Notes: generated by a model not told the origin, from the sequence alone. A stretch of DNA of 64,000 bases from Nonomuraea indica (GCF_002850745.1 NZ_KZ559475.1:176203-240202), one strand, 5' to 3'; shown: positions 7,572 through 16,326, numbered from the stretch's first letter. Translations and numbers: made by a program.

Positions 7572-9161
7572 CTAGTTCTGGACGGCCCTATGTGGGGCCA
7601 GGTCGCGCGTGCCGAAGCGGGCGAGCTCCTCCTCGGCCTCGTCGCGCACCTGGACGAAACTGGCGCGGAGCTCGGTGAGGAGCCGCCGCAGCATGATGTT
7701 CTCGGCCTCCACCTCGCGCCGGGACATGCGCGCGGCCCGGCGGCGTGGCCGCCCGGCGACCCGCATCAGGGCCACGGTGCCGAGCACCAGGGCCACGACG
7801 AGGCAGCCGACCAGCACCGAGGCAAAGCCCGGCAGCGGCCCGTCGAGCACCGGCTGGTCGACCAGCGCCGAGGCGCCGGCCACGCCGAGCGCGCCGCCGA
7901 GCATGCGGGCGGTGTTGATCGCGCCGACCGCGGAGGCGTACTGGGTGGGATGGGCGGCCATCGTGCCGACCGTGAACGTGCCGGTGGACAGGGCGCCGAA
8001 CCCGCCGCCGAGCAGCAGCGCCGCCAGCACCGTCCACCAGGTGGGGTAGGGGTGGGCGAGCATGAGGGCGCAGCCGCCGCCGAGCGCGAGCGCGCCGGCG
8101 TAGATGACGCCGTTGAGGCCGATGCGCCGGCCGGCCAGCATCGCCAGCGGACTGGAGACGATCATCGCGATCGAGATGGGCGTCAGCCAGAGCCCGATGG
8201 TGACCGGGTCGAAGCCTGAGGTGCGCAGGTACAGCGGCCCCATGGTGAGCACCACGAACGACGCGGCGCCGTACAGCAGCGACGCGCCGCCCGCCCACAG
8301 GAAGCCGGGGCGCCGCCACAGCCGCATGTCGATCGCGCCGGCCGCGTGCCGCCACGAGGTGGCGACGGCGCCGGCCAGCAGCAGCCCGGCCACCGCCGCG
8401 CAGGCCAGCGTCCGCCCGGACGTCCAGCCCCAGGTGCCGCCCCGGGAGACCGCGAGCACGAGCGCCGTGATGGCGCCGACCAGCAGCACCGTGCCGAACA
8501 CGTCGGGCACGCGGCGGGCCGTGTCGCGGGAGCGGGGCAGCATCGGGGTGAGCATCAGCAGCGCGGCCGCCAGGCCGGCGCTGGGCAGGAACAGCCCCCG
8601 CCAGCCGTACTCGGCCACCAGCAGCCCGCCGCCGGCCTGCAGCGTCAGCGCGCCGATCCCCGACGACGCGCTCCACAGCGCCACGGCCCCGGCCCGCTTG
8701 TTCGCGGGCAGCTCGCCCAGCAGCAGGCCGAGCGAGGCGGGGAACATCAGCGCCGCGCCGACGCCCTGGGCCAGCCGGCCGCCCAGCAGCAGCGGCCACG
8801 ACGTGGTCGCGATGACCGCCGCCGCGCCGAGCCCGTACAGGGCCAGCCCGAAGGCGAGCACGGTGCGCCGGCCGAGCAGGTCGGCGAAGCGTCCGGCGGT
8901 GGCCAGCAGCGCGGCCACGGCGGCGAAGTTGACCGTGCTCACCCAGGTGACCTCGGTCATCGGCAGGGAGGCGGCGATCGGGTCGCTGCCGAGCACGGGG
9001 ATGGCCAGCGTCGTCGCCGTGCTGTCCGCCATGATCGCGATGACCACGCCACAGGCGATCAGGCGGAGCACGGCGAAACGTCCCCGGACCTGGGTCCGTG
9101 GCCGCGCCACGGGCCCCATGAACGGTCCGGCGACTCGCTCGCCGACGGGGGACAGCGTCAT
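7572..9161 (-). CDS. MFS transporter (DHA2-like drug exporter)
   Basis: The 529-residue protein has about 14 hydrophobic segments, starting with FAVLRLIACGVVIAIMADST, and the MFS motif A between helices 2 and 3 (GRFADLLGRRTVL). Motif C-like Gly/Pro-rich helix 5 (WSASSGIGALTLQAGGGLL) is typical of proton-driven drug exporters of the DHA2 type. The last ~55 residues are a cytoplasmic, charged helical tail (SRREVEAENIMLRRLLTEL), which is longer than usual. I chose the ATG at 9159-9161 because it overlaps the preceding stop (ATGA). As the only transporter in this operon it probably exports the pathway product or provides self-resistance. Confidence 0.88.
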   Translation of the reverse strand: MTLSPVGERVAGPFMGPVARPRTQVRGRFAVLRLIACGVVIAIMADSTATTLAIPVLGSDPIAASLPMTEVTWVSTVNFAAVAALLATAGRFADLLGRRTVLAFGLALYGLGAAAVIATTSWPLLLGGRLAQGVGAALMFPASLGLLLGELPANKRAGAVALWSASSGIGALTLQAGGGLLVAEYGWRGLFLPSAGLAAALLMLTPMLPRSRDTARRVPDVFGTVLLVGAITALVLAVSRGGTWGWTSGRTLACAAVAGLLLAGAVATSWRHAAGAIDMRLWRRPGFLWAGGASLLYGAASFVVLTMGPLYLRTSGFDPVTIGLWLTPISIAMIVSSPLAMLAGRRIGLNGVIYAGALALGGGCALMLAHPYPTWWTVLAALLLGGGFGALSTGTFTVGTMAAHPTQYASAVGAINTARMLGGALGVAGASALVDQPVLDGPLPGFASVLVGCLVVALVLGTVALMRVAGRPRRRAARMSRREVEAENIMLRRLLTELRASFVQVRDEAEEELARFGTRDLAPHRAVQN

Positions 9162-9916
9162 CGCGGCGTCTCCGCGAGGTCTCTGCGGGCGACGGTGACG
9201 GGGTCGGGGCGGGGGACCTCGGGACGGTTGGGCACGCTGGCCGCCACCATCCGCTCGGTCAGCCCGGTGTACCGGCCGGGCACCCGGGCCCAGGGCTGTG
9301 CCCGCCCGCCGACCAGCGACATGACGACCTGCGCCGCCAGGGTCAGGTGCTCCGCGCAGCGGCGGCTCACCTTGGCCTCCAGCCCGGCGACCTGGGCCAG
9401 GCGCAGCCGCAGCGACTCCAGGGAGGCGGTCCGCTCCAGGCCGTCCAGCTCGGCGAGCCGGTCGGGCCAGCGCAGCTCGCGGCCCAGCCGGGCGCGGACC
9501 TCCGTGGCGATCTGGTCGTCGGGGCAGTTCTCCTGGCGCAGCCGCGTGCCGATGGCGAAGGCCGTGCGGGCGGTGCGCCCGTAGTCGGCGAGCCGGCCGG
9601 ACAGCGCCGCGTCGAGCACGCGCACCCGGTGGACGAGCAGTTCGGCGCTCCAGCCGAGCACCATGAGGCGCTCGGGGCTGACCTCGGTGTGCCAGCCGGC
9701 CAGCCGCAGTTCGCGGGCCATCCGGTGGTAGTGCACCCACCGGTCGCCGTTGCCGTCCACCCACACCTCCACGCCGCCGAGCGGCAGGTTGGCGACGTGG
9801 ACGCGCTTGGTGTCGGGAACCACGCGGGCGCAGATGCGCTGGATCACCCGGTCCGGCGCCAGCACGGCCCTGGGCCGCCTGGCGAACCAGGAACCGTTCT
9901 GGGTTTCGACGGTCAC
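9158..9916 (-). CDS. Hypothetical protein, first gene of the hemB-like operon
   Basis: I cannot assign a family to this 252-residue protein. The N-terminal half (about 20-75) seems to be beta-rich and contains LPLGGVEVWVDGNGDRWVHYH. The C-terminal half is helical and Arg/Ala-rich, with a possible coiled coil around 160-190 (RTASLESLRLRLAQVAGLEAK). There is no signal peptide or membrane helix. It starts with GTG, preceded nine bases upstream by GGAGG, and its stop overlaps the MFS start. As the leading gene, divergent from the DUF5753 regulator, it could be a core enzyme or a regulatory partner. A profile search would be the first thing to do. Confidence 0.6.
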   Translation of the reverse strand: MTVETQNGSWFARRPRAVLAPDRVIQRICARVVPDTKRVHVANLPLGGVEVWVDGNGDRWVHYHRMARELRLAGWHTEVSPERLMVLGWSAELLVHRVRVLDAALSGRLADYGRTARTAFAIGTRLRQENCPDDQIATEVRARLGRELRWPDRLAELDGLERTASLESLRLRLAQVAGLEAKVSRRCAEHLTLAAQVVMSLVGGRAQPWARVPGRYTGLTERMVAASVPNRPEVPRPDPVTVARRDLAETPR

Positions 9917-9959
9917 CTCCGGCCACCTCCTCGCCGGCGACTCTCCAGAACCGTCCGGC

Positions 9960-9965
9960 TGTCAA
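9960..9965 (-). promoter_or_regulatory. Candidate -35 element (TTGACA) of the hemB-like operon
   Basis: Read on the minus strand this hexamer is a perfect TTGACA, 44 bases before the first GTG of the operon. No clear -10 hexamer is visible 16-18 bases downstream, so it may depend on an extended or alternative element. The divergent intergenic space up to 10144 also holds a small dyad (CACT-GAT-AGTG, near 9986-9996) that could be an operator for the adjacent HTH regulator. Confidence 0.35.
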
Positions 9966-10144
9966 GTCTCACTTTCCACGTGTCGCACTGATAGTGACGT
10001 CGTGCCCGAAGGTGTGTCAACTGGTACTTTTCAAAGGGTATGGACGACCGGCGGGCGGCCCGCCCGCCGGACCCGGGCGCGACACACGCGCGCCCGGCCT
10101 CCCCTACGCTGGTGGCCCTTGACGGGCGCGGCAGGAGGTGCGAG

Positions 10145-11377
10145 GTGGCGAACTTCGCCGAGCGACTGGACCTGGCGCTGAGAAGGCGCGGCTTCAGCGG
10201 CGCCCAGGTGGCGGCCGAGCTGACCGAGGCGGGCATCCCGATCACCCGGGCCTACGTCAGCCAGCTGCGCACGGGCAAGCAGACCAACCCGACGCTCCAG
10301 GTGCTGCGCGCCCTCGCCGCCTGCCTCCAGGTCAGCGTGGGCTGGCTGGTGGGGGAGGAGCGCCTGGAGTCGGGCGCCGCCGACGACCCGAGCCCGGAGG
10401 GGCTCGCGGGGCTGTCCGAGGGCTCACGTGAGGTGGTGCGCGGCGTGATCGAGCTGGCCCGCAGGGCCGAGGGCCTGGCCGAGCCGGCCACGACGGAGCC
10501 CGCCGGCGAGCCTGTCGTGCCGGCGCCCGCGCTCGCCGCGCCCCAGCGCGCGGCGCTCGGCGAGCGGCTGCGCGGCCTGCGGCTGGCCGCCGGACTGTCG
10601 GCGGAGCGGGCCGAGGCCGCCCTCGGGCGGGGCGCCGTCCGGATCGAGGCCGTCGAGGCGGGCCGCGCCGCGCCGCCGCCCGCCACCGTGGAACGCCTGC
10701 TCGACGTGTACGGCGTGGCCGCGCTGCCGGTCCGCGAGCACGTGCTGTCGCTGGCGCGCGGCGAGCGCGAGCCCGCCTGGTGGGACGCCGGCTCCGTCCC
10801 CGTCTGGCTGGCCACCACCTACGCGCTGGAGCAGCGCGCCTCGGTCATCCGCACCTATCATCCGCAGGTGGTGCCGCCGCTGCTGCAGACGGAGGACTAC
10901 GCGCGGGCCGCGATCACCGTGGCCGGCCTCGACACGCTCGGCCAGGACTCCCTGGATGCCGCCGTCCGGCTCGTCCTGGCCCGCCAGGAGATGGTGGCCG
11001 AGGGGCGCGGCCCCGTCGTGTGGGCGATCATCGACGAGGGCGTGCTGCTGCGCGTGATCGCCGAGCCGCACGTCCACCTCGCCCAGCTCGACGCCCTCAT
11101 CGCGCACGCCAAGCGGCCCAACGTCTCGCTGCACGTGGTCCCCATGCGGGATCCCGCCTATCTGCCGCGCACGGGGCCGTTCACGCTGTGGCGTTTTCCG
11201 GAGGCGTTCGAGCCCGACATCGCCTGCGCCCACGCCGTGGAGGCCGACGAACTGATCACCGATCCGGCCGCCGTCGAGGCCTATCACCAGGCCTTCGCCA
11301 AGCTCTCGGTCACCACGACCACGCGCGACGAGACGCTCGAACTGCTGAACACATACCGTGACGGCCTCGGCCGGTGA
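10145..11377 (+). CDS. Tandem-HTH regulator with DUF5753 domain
   Basis: This 410-residue protein has an unusual three-part layout. Residues about 4-70 form a first helix-turn-helix (AYVSQLRTGKQTNPTLQVL), reminiscent of the EspR/XRE type. Residues about 140-195 are a second, more diverged XRE-like domain (ALGERLRGLRLAAGLSAERAE). Residues about 215-405 are a DUF5753 domain (TYALEQRASVIRTYHPQVVPPLLQTEDYAR). DUF5753 regulators usually have one HTH and lie next to a DUF397 gene; no DUF397 gene is seen here. The longer frame begins at 10040, but GTG at 10145 has a good AGGAGG six bases upstream, so I prefer it. It is divergent from the hemB-like operon and is the best candidate regulator for it. 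Confidence 0.85.
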   Translation: MANFAERLDLALRRRGFSGAQVAAELTEAGIPITRAYVSQLRTGKQTNPTLQVLRALAACLQVSVGWLVGEERLESGAADDPSPEGLAGLSEGSREVVRGVIELARRAEGLAEPATTEPAGEPVVPAPALAAPQRAALGERLRGLRLAAGLSAERAEAALGRGAVRIEAVEAGRAAPPPATVERLLDVYGVAALPVREHVLSLARGEREPAWWDAGSVPVWLATTYALEQRASVIRTYHPQVVPPLLQTEDYARAAITVAGLDTLGQDSLDAAVRLVLARQEMVAEGRGPVVWAIIDEGVLLRVIAEPHVHLAQLDALIAHAKRPNVSLHVVPMRDPAYLPRTGPFTLWRFPEAFEPDIACAHAVEADELITDPAAVEAYHQAFAKLSVTTTTRDETLELLNTYRDGLGR

Positions 11378-11538
11378 TGATCAGCGATAACGCGGTAACA
11401 GATATTTCCCCATTCCGTTTCGCTCCAATGGGTTGTTTTGTTGGGACATTTGGCTCATTTTTAACTTGGTCTGCCGAGTAGGGGTCGAGGCCGGAACTTC
11501 CCGATAGAGGTTTGTCGGAGGGAAGGGGCGATACGCAA

Positions 11539-12363
11539 ATGCGTCAACGTGCCATCCGAAATTTGGCCAAGCTGAACACGACCCAGGCGCGTATCACCCG
11601 TATGCTCGACGCGGCCGCGGGAGGCAAGAACAACTTCGTCGCCGACCGCGAGGCGGTGCGCCGCTACGACGAGGCCGCCCCCGTCACGACCGAGGCGGCG
11701 CGGGCCGTGCTCGGCTTCCTGGCACGGGTGGTCAGGCACCTCGCGATCCGCGGCGTCGACCAGTTCCTCGTCATCGGCAGCGGCGTGCCCAGCGGCCTGC
11801 CCGCCGGCCGCCAGCTCCACGACCTGGCCCGCCAGGCGCCCGGCCGCCCCGACGCCCGGGTGCTGTACGTGGAGAACGACCCGATGGTGCTGGCCAACGC
11901 CCAGGCCACCATCGAGCCGGTCACCGACCTCGTGCGGGTGGTCGACGGGGACGCCGCCGAGATCGAGGACCTGCTCGCCGACCGCGTCGTGCGGACCTTC
12001 ATCGACTGGGACCGGCCCGTGGGCATGATCCTGGTCTCCACGCACGGCCTCGACGACGAGGAGGCGCGGCACGCGGTCAAGTGCCTCGGCCACGCCGCCG
12101 CCCCCGGCAGCTACCTCGCCCTGCTGCAGACCACGTTCGACGGGATACCGCCGGAGCTGCTGCCCGCCGTCGAGGACCTGCTGGCGATGACCCTGCCCGG
12201 CCACGTCGTCCGCGGCCGCGACGCGTTCGCCGCGCTGCTGGAGGGCCTCGACCTCGTGGACCCCGGACTGGTGTGGGTCAGCGAGTGGCGGCCCGACGCG
12301 ACCGCCGGCTCCAGCCCGCCCGCCGTCTGCGGCAACTACGGAGCCCTCGCGCGGATCCTGTGA
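11539..12363 (+). CDS. SAM-dependent methyltransferase-like protein (DUF574 family)
   Basis: The 274-residue protein fits the actinobacterial DUF574/Methyltransf_19 family: helical N-terminus, strand DQFLVIGSGVPSG (the SAM glycine loop), VLYVENDPMVLANA (acidic end of strand 2) and WDRPVGMILVSTHGL. The family has the Rossmann methyltransferase fold; substrates are unknown and it is often found beside DUF397/DUF5753 regulator genes, as here. I chose the ATG at 11539 with a GGAGGGAAGGGG purine tract upstream; a TTG at 11512 is possible. The preceding 160 bases (11378-11538) are unusually AT-rich for this window and probably hold its promoter. Confidence 0.82.
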   Translation: MRQRAIRNLAKLNTTQARITRMLDAAAGGKNNFVADREAVRRYDEAAPVTTEAARAVLGFLARVVRHLAIRGVDQFLVIGSGVPSGLPAGRQLHDLARQAPGRPDARVLYVENDPMVLANAQATIEPVTDLVRVVDGDAAEIEDLLADRVVRTFIDWDRPVGMILVSTHGLDDEEARHAVKCLGHAAAPGSYLALLQTTFDGIPPELLPAVEDLLAMTLPGHVVRGRDAFAALLEGLDLVDPGLVWVSEWRPDATAGSSPPAVCGNYGALARIL

Positions 12364-12399
12364 CGGCCGCGCCGGCGTACGGGCCGACCCGGAGCCCCG

Positions 12400-13218
12400 T
12401 CAGTCCCACCAGAACGACCAGGTGTGCCGCCCGATGATCTGCTCCGCGTAGCCGCGCAGGTCACCCGGCCCCTGCACGACGTTGTCCGGGCAGAACGTCC
12501 AGTGCTCGGCGGCCACGTGCAGCGCGTGCTCGGCGTCCACCGGAGGCGCGGCCACGCTCAGCTCCAGGGTGTTGAAGCCGACGCACACCACCCGCGCGCC
12601 GAACCGCTCCTCCCAGCTGCGCACCACCGCCGCCAGCGGCACCATCCACTCGTTGTGGTGCAGCGCCCCCTGCCAGCCCATCACCGCCAGCGCGTCGGCG
12701 CCGCGGCGGGCCGCCACCAGACCGAGCGGCATGCCCCGGGCGGCGAGCTGGTCGGCGCACCAGTCGGCGACCTCGCCGGGGTCGGCCTTCGGCACCCCCG
12801 GAGCCGCCAGGCCGGGACAGAACGCCCCGTAGGGGTCGAGCTCCTCCAACGCGCCGGACGGCATCTGCGCCACCCACTCCTGCCACACCTCGGCCATGAA
12901 CCCCTCGGCCGTGAAGTGGTCGATCTGCGCCGCCTCGTCCGGCACCACCTGACCGATCGACCACGGCTGCGCCGACTCGTCGAGCAGCACCGGCCACAGG
13001 CCGCTGCCGGCGTGCTCGGCGCGGAAGCGCGCCCACTCCCGGCCGGTCACCGGGACCTCGCTCATCCAGAACGCCGGCCGGGCCGGCTCGCCCTGCCCGG
13101 TGTAGCCGGCGTCGGGCCAGACGACGTCGCCCGGCGGGAGGGCGGCCCTGAGCGCCCGCCCCCTGCCGCCGTCGGCGAACAGCTGGCACAGCTCCTGCGG
13201 CAGCCGGTGATCGTTCAT
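12400..13218 (-). CDS. DUF4253 domain-containing protein
   Basis: The 272-residue protein ends with the pattern typical of DUF4253: EWMVPLAAVVRSWEERFGARVV, followed by DAEHALHVAAEHWTFCPDNV near 225-250 and a Trp-rich tail (HTWSFWWD). The family is widespread in actinobacteria and its function is not known; it is sometimes discussed with immunity or toxin-associated proteins. There is no signal peptide. It converges on the DUF574 methyltransferase gene with a 36-base gap and starts 142 bases from the divergent esterase gene. Confidence 0.8.
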   Translation of the reverse strand: MNDHRLPQELCQLFADGGRGRALRAALPPGDVVWPDAGYTGQGEPARPAFWMSEVPVTGREWARFRAEHAGSGLWPVLLDESAQPWSIGQVVPDEAAQIDHFTAEGFMAEVWQEWVAQMPSGALEELDPYGAFCPGLAAPGVPKADPGEVADWCADQLAARGMPLGLVAARRGADALAVMGWQGALHHNEWMVPLAAVVRSWEERFGARVVCVGFNTLELSVAAPPVDAEHALHVAAEHWTFCPDNVVQGPGDLRGYAEQIIGRHTWSFWWD

Positions 13219-13360
13219 GCCCTACCGTTCCGATCTGGACCCGTCGGGGAGATGGTAATGCCGAGCACCGACACGCCCTCGGGGGCCAGGACATTTGTCC
13301 CACGCGATCCCGGATCCATGAACCTTCTGCCGGAGCAAGGCGGTCCGGGACCGTGGAGTC

Positions 13361-14896
13361 ATGAAAATCTTCCTGGCCACGGCCGTGCTGCTCGCCGGAT
13401 GCGCCACCGGCGCCGGGAGCCCGGCCGCTCGACCGGACACCGCGGACCCCGCGGTCGTCACGACGGACAAAGGCGCGGTGCGGGGCACCGTGACCCGGAC
13501 CCACCGCCTGTTCCAGGGCATCCGCTACGCCACCGCCGGCCGCTGGGAGGCGCCCCGTCCCACCCCCTCCTGGCGGGGCGTCAAGGACGCCAAGCAGCCC
13601 GGCGCCCTGTGCCCGCAGGTCGGAGCCGAGTACGCCGACACCCGCAGCGAGGAGGAGGACTGCCTCTTCCTCAACGTCACCACGCCCGCCGGCCCCGCCA
13701 CCGGCGGCCGCCGCCCGGTGATGGTGTGGATCCACGGCGACGGCGCCGTGGGCGGCGGCCACTTCTCCGACGCCGGTGAGCTGGCGGCCCGGGGCGCGGT
13801 CGTCGTCACCGTCAACTACCGGCTGGGCGTCTTCAACGGCTTCGGGTACCCCGGCCTGCGCGACCCCGGCACGTACGGACTGCAGGACCAGCAGGAGGCG
13901 CTGCGCTGGGTGCGCCGCAACGCGGCGGCCTTCGGCGGCGACCCCGGCAACGTGACCCTCTTCGGCGTCTCCTTCGGCGGCCTGGCGATCAACGCCCACC
14001 TGACCGCGCCCGCGTCCAAGGGCCTGTTCCACCGGGCGATCCTGCAGAGCTCCCCGGGCATGCTCGACATGCCGGCCGGCAGCATGGTGCCCGGCCTGCC
14101 CGCCATGGACTCCTTCGGGTACCGGACGGGAGCCGAGGTCACCGCCATGGGACAGCTGTTCGCCAAGCAACTCGGCTGCGCCGACCTGGCCTGCCTGCGC
14201 GCCCTGCCGGTGAAGAAGATCCTGGAGGTGCCGCAGATCATGAACGCCTTCCAGGTGTACGCCCACGGCGGCGGCGTGCTGCCCGACCGGCCCGACCGGG
14301 CGCTGCGCGCCGGGCGCTTCCACCGGGTGCCGGTGCTGGCCGGCGCCACCAGGGACGAGCACCGCATCTTCGTCGGGATGACCTACGACGTGCAGGAGAA
14401 GAAGCCCGACTATCCCGCGCTGGTGCGCACCGCGTTCGGCCGCGAGGCCGCGGCCGTGCTCCGCAGGTACCCCGTCAAGGCGTACGGGTCGCCGAGCCTC
14501 GCCTGGGCCGCCGTGCTGACCGACCGCATGTGGGCCCGCGGCACCCATGAGCAGAACACCCTGCTCGCCCGGCACGTCCCCGTCTACGGCTACGAGTTCG
14601 CCGACCGCGAGGCGCCGATGTTCCTGCCCTTCGAGACCGACTTCGACTGGGGCGCCTACCACGCGGGCGACCTGCCGTACCTCTTCCCCGAGCCGAAGGC
14701 CGTCTTCACGCCCGCGCAGCGCGAGCTGGCGGGACGGATGGCCGGCTACTGGACCAACTTCGCCCGCACCGGTGATCCCAACGGCCCCGGACTGCCCGCC
14801 TGGCCGCGCGTCGCGAAGGGCACGCTGTCGCTGGCCCCGGACGCGATCCGGCCGATCGACTACGCTGCCGAGCACCGGCTGGGCTTCTGGAAGTAG
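13361..14896 (+). CDS. Carboxylesterase type B lipoprotein
   Basis: The 511-residue protein starts with a short lipoprotein signal (MKIFLATAVLLAGC, lipid-modified Cys at 14), so it is probably anchored outside the membrane. The rest is a carboxylesterase type B (para-nitrobenzyl esterase) of alpha/beta hydrolase fold: oxyanion-hole region WIHGDGAVGGGHF, EDCLFLNV, and the nucleophile elbow FGVSFGG, where the more usual motif is GESAGG. The AFGGDPGNVTLFG stretch before the elbow is diagnostic of the family. It probably hydrolyses extracellular esters. A response-regulator gene follows 11 bases downstream and is likely cotranscribed. Confidence 0.88.
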   Translation: MKIFLATAVLLAGCATGAGSPAARPDTADPAVVTTDKGAVRGTVTRTHRLFQGIRYATAGRWEAPRPTPSWRGVKDAKQPGALCPQVGAEYADTRSEEEDCLFLNVTTPAGPATGGRRPVMVWIHGDGAVGGGHFSDAGELAARGAVVVTVNYRLGVFNGFGYPGLRDPGTYGLQDQQEALRWVRRNAAAFGGDPGNVTLFGVSFGGLAINAHLTAPASKGLFHRAILQSSPGMLDMPAGSMVPGLPAMDSFGYRTGAEVTAMGQLFAKQLGCADLACLRALPVKKILEVPQIMNAFQVYAHGGGVLPDRPDRALRAGRFHRVPVLAGATRDEHRIFVGMTYDVQEKKPDYPALVRTAFGREAAAVLRRYPVKAYGSPSLAWAAVLTDRMWARGTHEQNTLLARHVPVYGYEFADREAPMFLPFETDFDWGAYHAGDLPYLFPEPKAVFTPAQRELAGRMAGYWTNFARTGDPNGPGLPAWPRVAKGTLSLAPDAIRPIDYAAEHRLGFWK

Positions 14897-14907
14897 GCAC
14901 GCACCCC

Positions 14908-15513
14908 GTGATCAGGATCATGATCGCCGAGGACCAGGGCATGATGCGCGACGCCCTGGCCCTCCTCCTCGGGCTGGAGGACGACCTGGAGATCGTCGCC
15001 CGGGTGCCGTCGGGCGACGCGATCGTGCCGGCCGCGCTGGAGCACCGGCCCGACGCGGCGCTGCTCGACATCGAGCTGCCCGGCCGCAGCGGTCTCGACG
15101 TGCTGCCGGAGCTGCTGGCCGCGCTGCCGGAGTGCGCGGTGCTGATCCTGACGACGTTCGCCAGGCCCGGCTACCTGCGGCGGGCGATGGAGGCGGGGGC
15201 CGCGGGGTTCCTGGTCAAGGACGGGCCGGTCGAGGAGCTGGCGGCGGCCGTGCGGCGGGCGGTGGCGGGGGAGCGGGTCGTCGACCCGGCCCTGGCCGCC
15301 GCCGCGCTGCACGCCGGCCCCAGCCCGCTGACCCCCCGCGAGCGCGACGTGCTGGCGGCGGCGCTCGACGGGTCCACGATCGCCGACATGGCGGCCCGGC
15401 TGCACCTGTCGGAGAGCACGGTGCGCAACCACCTGTCCTCCGCCATCGGCAAGACCCACACCCGCAACAGGATCGAAGCGGCGCGCCTGGCACGCCACAA
15501 GGGGTGGCTGTGA
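14908..15513 (+). CDS. NarL/LuxR-family response regulator (orphan)
   Basis: The 201-residue protein has a receiver domain with acidic pocket ED (8-9), phospho-acceptor D54 (LLDIELPG), switch Thr near 82-83 and K104 (LVKDG). A LuxR-type HTH follows (LTPRERDVLAAALDGSTIADMAARL, with SESTVRNHLSSAIGK). Such regulators usually pair with a DesK-like sensor kinase, but no kinase gene is adjacent. It starts with GTG just after the esterase gene. Its stop overlaps the start of a 40-codon frame (GTGA). Confidence 0.9.
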   Translation: MIRIMIAEDQGMMRDALALLLGLEDDLEIVARVPSGDAIVPAALEHRPDAALLDIELPGRSGLDVLPELLAALPECAVLILTTFARPGYLRRAMEAGAAGFLVKDGPVEELAAAVRRAVAGERVVDPALAAAALHAGPSPLTPRERDVLAAALDGSTIADMAARLHLSESTVRNHLSSAIGKTHTRNRIEAARLARHKGWL

Positions 15514-15632
15514 CCCCTTCCGACGCGGTGCTCCGCGATCGCGACGGCGTCCTGCGCCGGTTCGACCGCGTCTACGAGATCGCCGCCGAGCGGGACCGCA
15601 CCGCGGCCGACCTCGCGGCCGTGCTGCCCTGA
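15510..15632 (+). CDS. Possible 40-aa protein coupled to the response regulator
   Basis: A short frame begins with GTG overlapping the response-regulator stop and encodes a 40-residue, highly charged peptide (LRDRDGVLRRFDRVYEIAAE in the middle). The overlap and the continued codon bias suggest real translation, but there is no recognisable domain. Its last 19 bases lie in a 32-base sequence that is repeated just downstream. It may equally be a decaying tail of a longer gene. Confidence 0.35.
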   Translation: MTPSDAVLRDRDGVLRRFDRVYEIAAERDRTAADLAAVLP

Positions 15633-15685
15633 CCCGGCCTGCTAAGCCGACCGCGCGGCCGTGCTGCCCTGACCCGGCCTGCTAA
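15614..15685. repeat. Two exact 32-base direct repeats, 40-base period
   Basis: The same 32 bases occur at 15614-15645 and 15654-15685, separated by eight bases. The first copy contains the stop of the 40-aa frame on the plus strand; the second contains the TAG stop of tenA on the minus strand. The duplication therefore lies exactly at the junction of two convergent genes. Confidence 0.85.
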
Positions 15686-16326
15686 CCGGCGGCCATGTCG
15701 AAGAAGCGCCGCTCCAGCTCGACCGCGCGGGCGAACACGCCGAGCACCTCCCGGCGGCGCGGCTCGTCCATGCCGGCGCCCAGCCGGTCCAGCTCGCCGC
15801 GCAGGAACCGCACCCAGCCCCGGAACTCCACCCCGTCATGCAGCTCGATCCACTCGCGGTGCACGAAGCTCTCGGGCAGCGGCTCCACGGCCCGCGACGC
15901 CCACCCGAGGTAGGTCCACTCCGCAACGCACAGCACCGCGACGATCAGCGCGTAGTCCTGCGAGGCCCGCGCCTCGTCCATGAGCCGCCGGAAGTCCGCC
16001 GTCACCGGCTCGGGCGCCACCTCGGCGCGCCCGCCGAGCTCCGCCAGCGCCCGGTGGAAGTACGTCTTCTCCTCGGTCGTCGCCACCTGGCCGAGGAAGC
16101 GGCCGAACGGCACCCGCGCCTCGAAGGAGTCGGCGCAGGCCACGGCCGCCCCGAGCAGGGCGGTGAAGGAGTCGACGAACTGGAAGTCCTGCTCCAGGTA
16201 GCGCCGCATCGCGTCGTCGGGCACCGTGCCGTCGTTGATCGCCATCGCGAAGGGATGGGTCACCACGCCGGTCCACTCGTCCGCGCACTGCTCACGCAGC
16301 CAGTCGCTGAAGGGTCGCTCGCTCAC
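15682..16326 (-). CDS. TenA family protein (thiaminase II-like)
   Basis: The 214-residue all-helical protein has the TenA/Thi-4 pattern: FAMAINDGTVPDDAMRRYLEQDFQFVDSF near 26-54, C133 in VLCVAEWTYLGWA and a C-terminal ELERRFFDMA. TenA enzymes hydrolyse aminopyrimidine precursors of thiamin using an active-site Cys (C135 in Bacillus TenA), which C133 matches. The GTG start at 16324-16326 is chosen because the sequence upstream is repeat DNA. No TPP riboswitch or other thi gene is visible nearby, so its role in thiamin salvage is inferred from the family only. Confidence 0.87.
   Translation of the reverse strand: MSERPFSDWLREQCADEWTGVVTHPFAMAINDGTVPDDAMRRYLEQDFQFVDSFTALLGAAVACADSFEARVPFGRFLGQVATTEEKTYFHRALAELGGRAEVAPEPVTADFRRLMDEARASQDYALIVAVLCVAEWTYLGWASRAVEPLPESFVHREWIELHDGVEFRGWVRFLRGELDRLGAGMDEPRRREVLGVFARAVELERRFFDMAAG

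Noticed and set aside
12461-14875. An 804-codon minus-strand frame across two genes
   Set aside because: It covers the antisense of the esterase and another frame of the DUF4253 gene; no domain is recognisable.
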